13,435 nt of DNA from NCBI GenBank assembly GCA_028284845.1, contig JANQQY010000699.1, forward strand, positions 1-13,435. Direction: 5' to 3'. The translations under genes were made by a program, and so were the position numbers. This DNA is from Spirochaetales bacterium. GTDB taxonomy: Bacteria > Spirochaetota > Spirochaetia > DSM-27196 > SLST01. Within the stretch, counting starts at the first letter, position 1. Each line of letters begins with the position of its first letter. Positions 13,375 to 13,435 of the stretch are shown piece by piece. The notes beneath the pieces are model-generated. The model saw nothing but the letters and a program-made list of their open reading frames with translations, was not told the DNA's origin and made no database searches.

Positions 13375-13435
13375 AGGTCATCACTTTCCGACAGGTGCAG
13401 CAACTCCCTCCACATCAGCAGCCACCCAAACGCAT

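Noticed and set aside
13348..13435. Possible start of another gene at the right edge (ATG 13348 or ATG 13352, the latter with GAGG 5 nt upstream), open to the window end.
   Set aside because: Fewer than 30 codons are visible, two frames are equally open, neither is recognisable, and the region folds into a terminator-like hairpin.
1..13435. CRISPR arrays, transposases or IS terminal repeats.
   Set aside because: No regularly spaced repeats and no transposase-like protein were seen on either strand.

Overview
The window (about 13.4 kb, GC-rich) looks like bacterial chromosome. I place it tentatively in the Spirochaetota. The reasons are the LplB/YtcP-type importer with its own YesM/YesN pair, a substrate-binding protein whose signal peptide ends in AFA-AG, and a lipoprotein with a lamin-tail domain. 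This is inference from gene content only; no rRNA or marker gene is present.

Layout. (1) 2-616 (+) is the 3' part of a TVP38/TMEM64 (SNARE_assoc) membrane protein, followed by a strong palindrome. (2) 739-1785 (-) is a lipoprotein with a pre-peptidase C-like domain and a lamin-tail domain. (3) 1894-4503 (+), divergent from the lipoprotein across about 108 bp, is a tightly overlapped three-gene ABC-2 exporter: one ATPase and two different 265-residue permeases of the COG4586/COG4587/COG3694 type. (4) 4545-11646 (-) is a six-gene block read right to left: YesN-like response regulator, YesM-like histidine kinase, solute-binding protein, LplB-type permease, YtcP-type permease and an FAD-dependent oxidoreductase. 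Overlaps of 4, 7 and 4 bp and a gap of only 11 nt argue for one operon, with a 92-nt gap before the binding protein. (5) 11690-12034 (+) holds a good sigma70-type promoter and two tRNA genes, tRNA-Pro(TGG) and tRNA-Arg(TCT). (6) 12146-13315 (+) is a complete tyrosine recombinase whose start lies 112 bp past the end of tRNA-Arg, the classic arrangement of an integrative element inserted at a tRNA 3' end. The rest of that element would lie to the right of the window.

How it works together. The YesMN pair probably senses an external ligand and controls the importer. The binding protein and two permeases bring in an oligosaccharide or related glycoside, using an ATPase encoded elsewhere. The flavoprotein, translationally coupled as the last gene, would act on the imported compound. 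No glycoside hydrolase is present in the block, so the oxidoreductase is the only candidate catabolic enzyme visible. The exporter and the lipoprotein have no obvious link to this block.

The most interesting points are the oxidoreductase-only sugar-importer operon, the tRNA-Arg integration site with tandem 11-bp repeats upstream of the integrase, and several genes whose apparent -10 boxes sit only 5-7 nt before the start codon, which suggests leaderless mRNAs.
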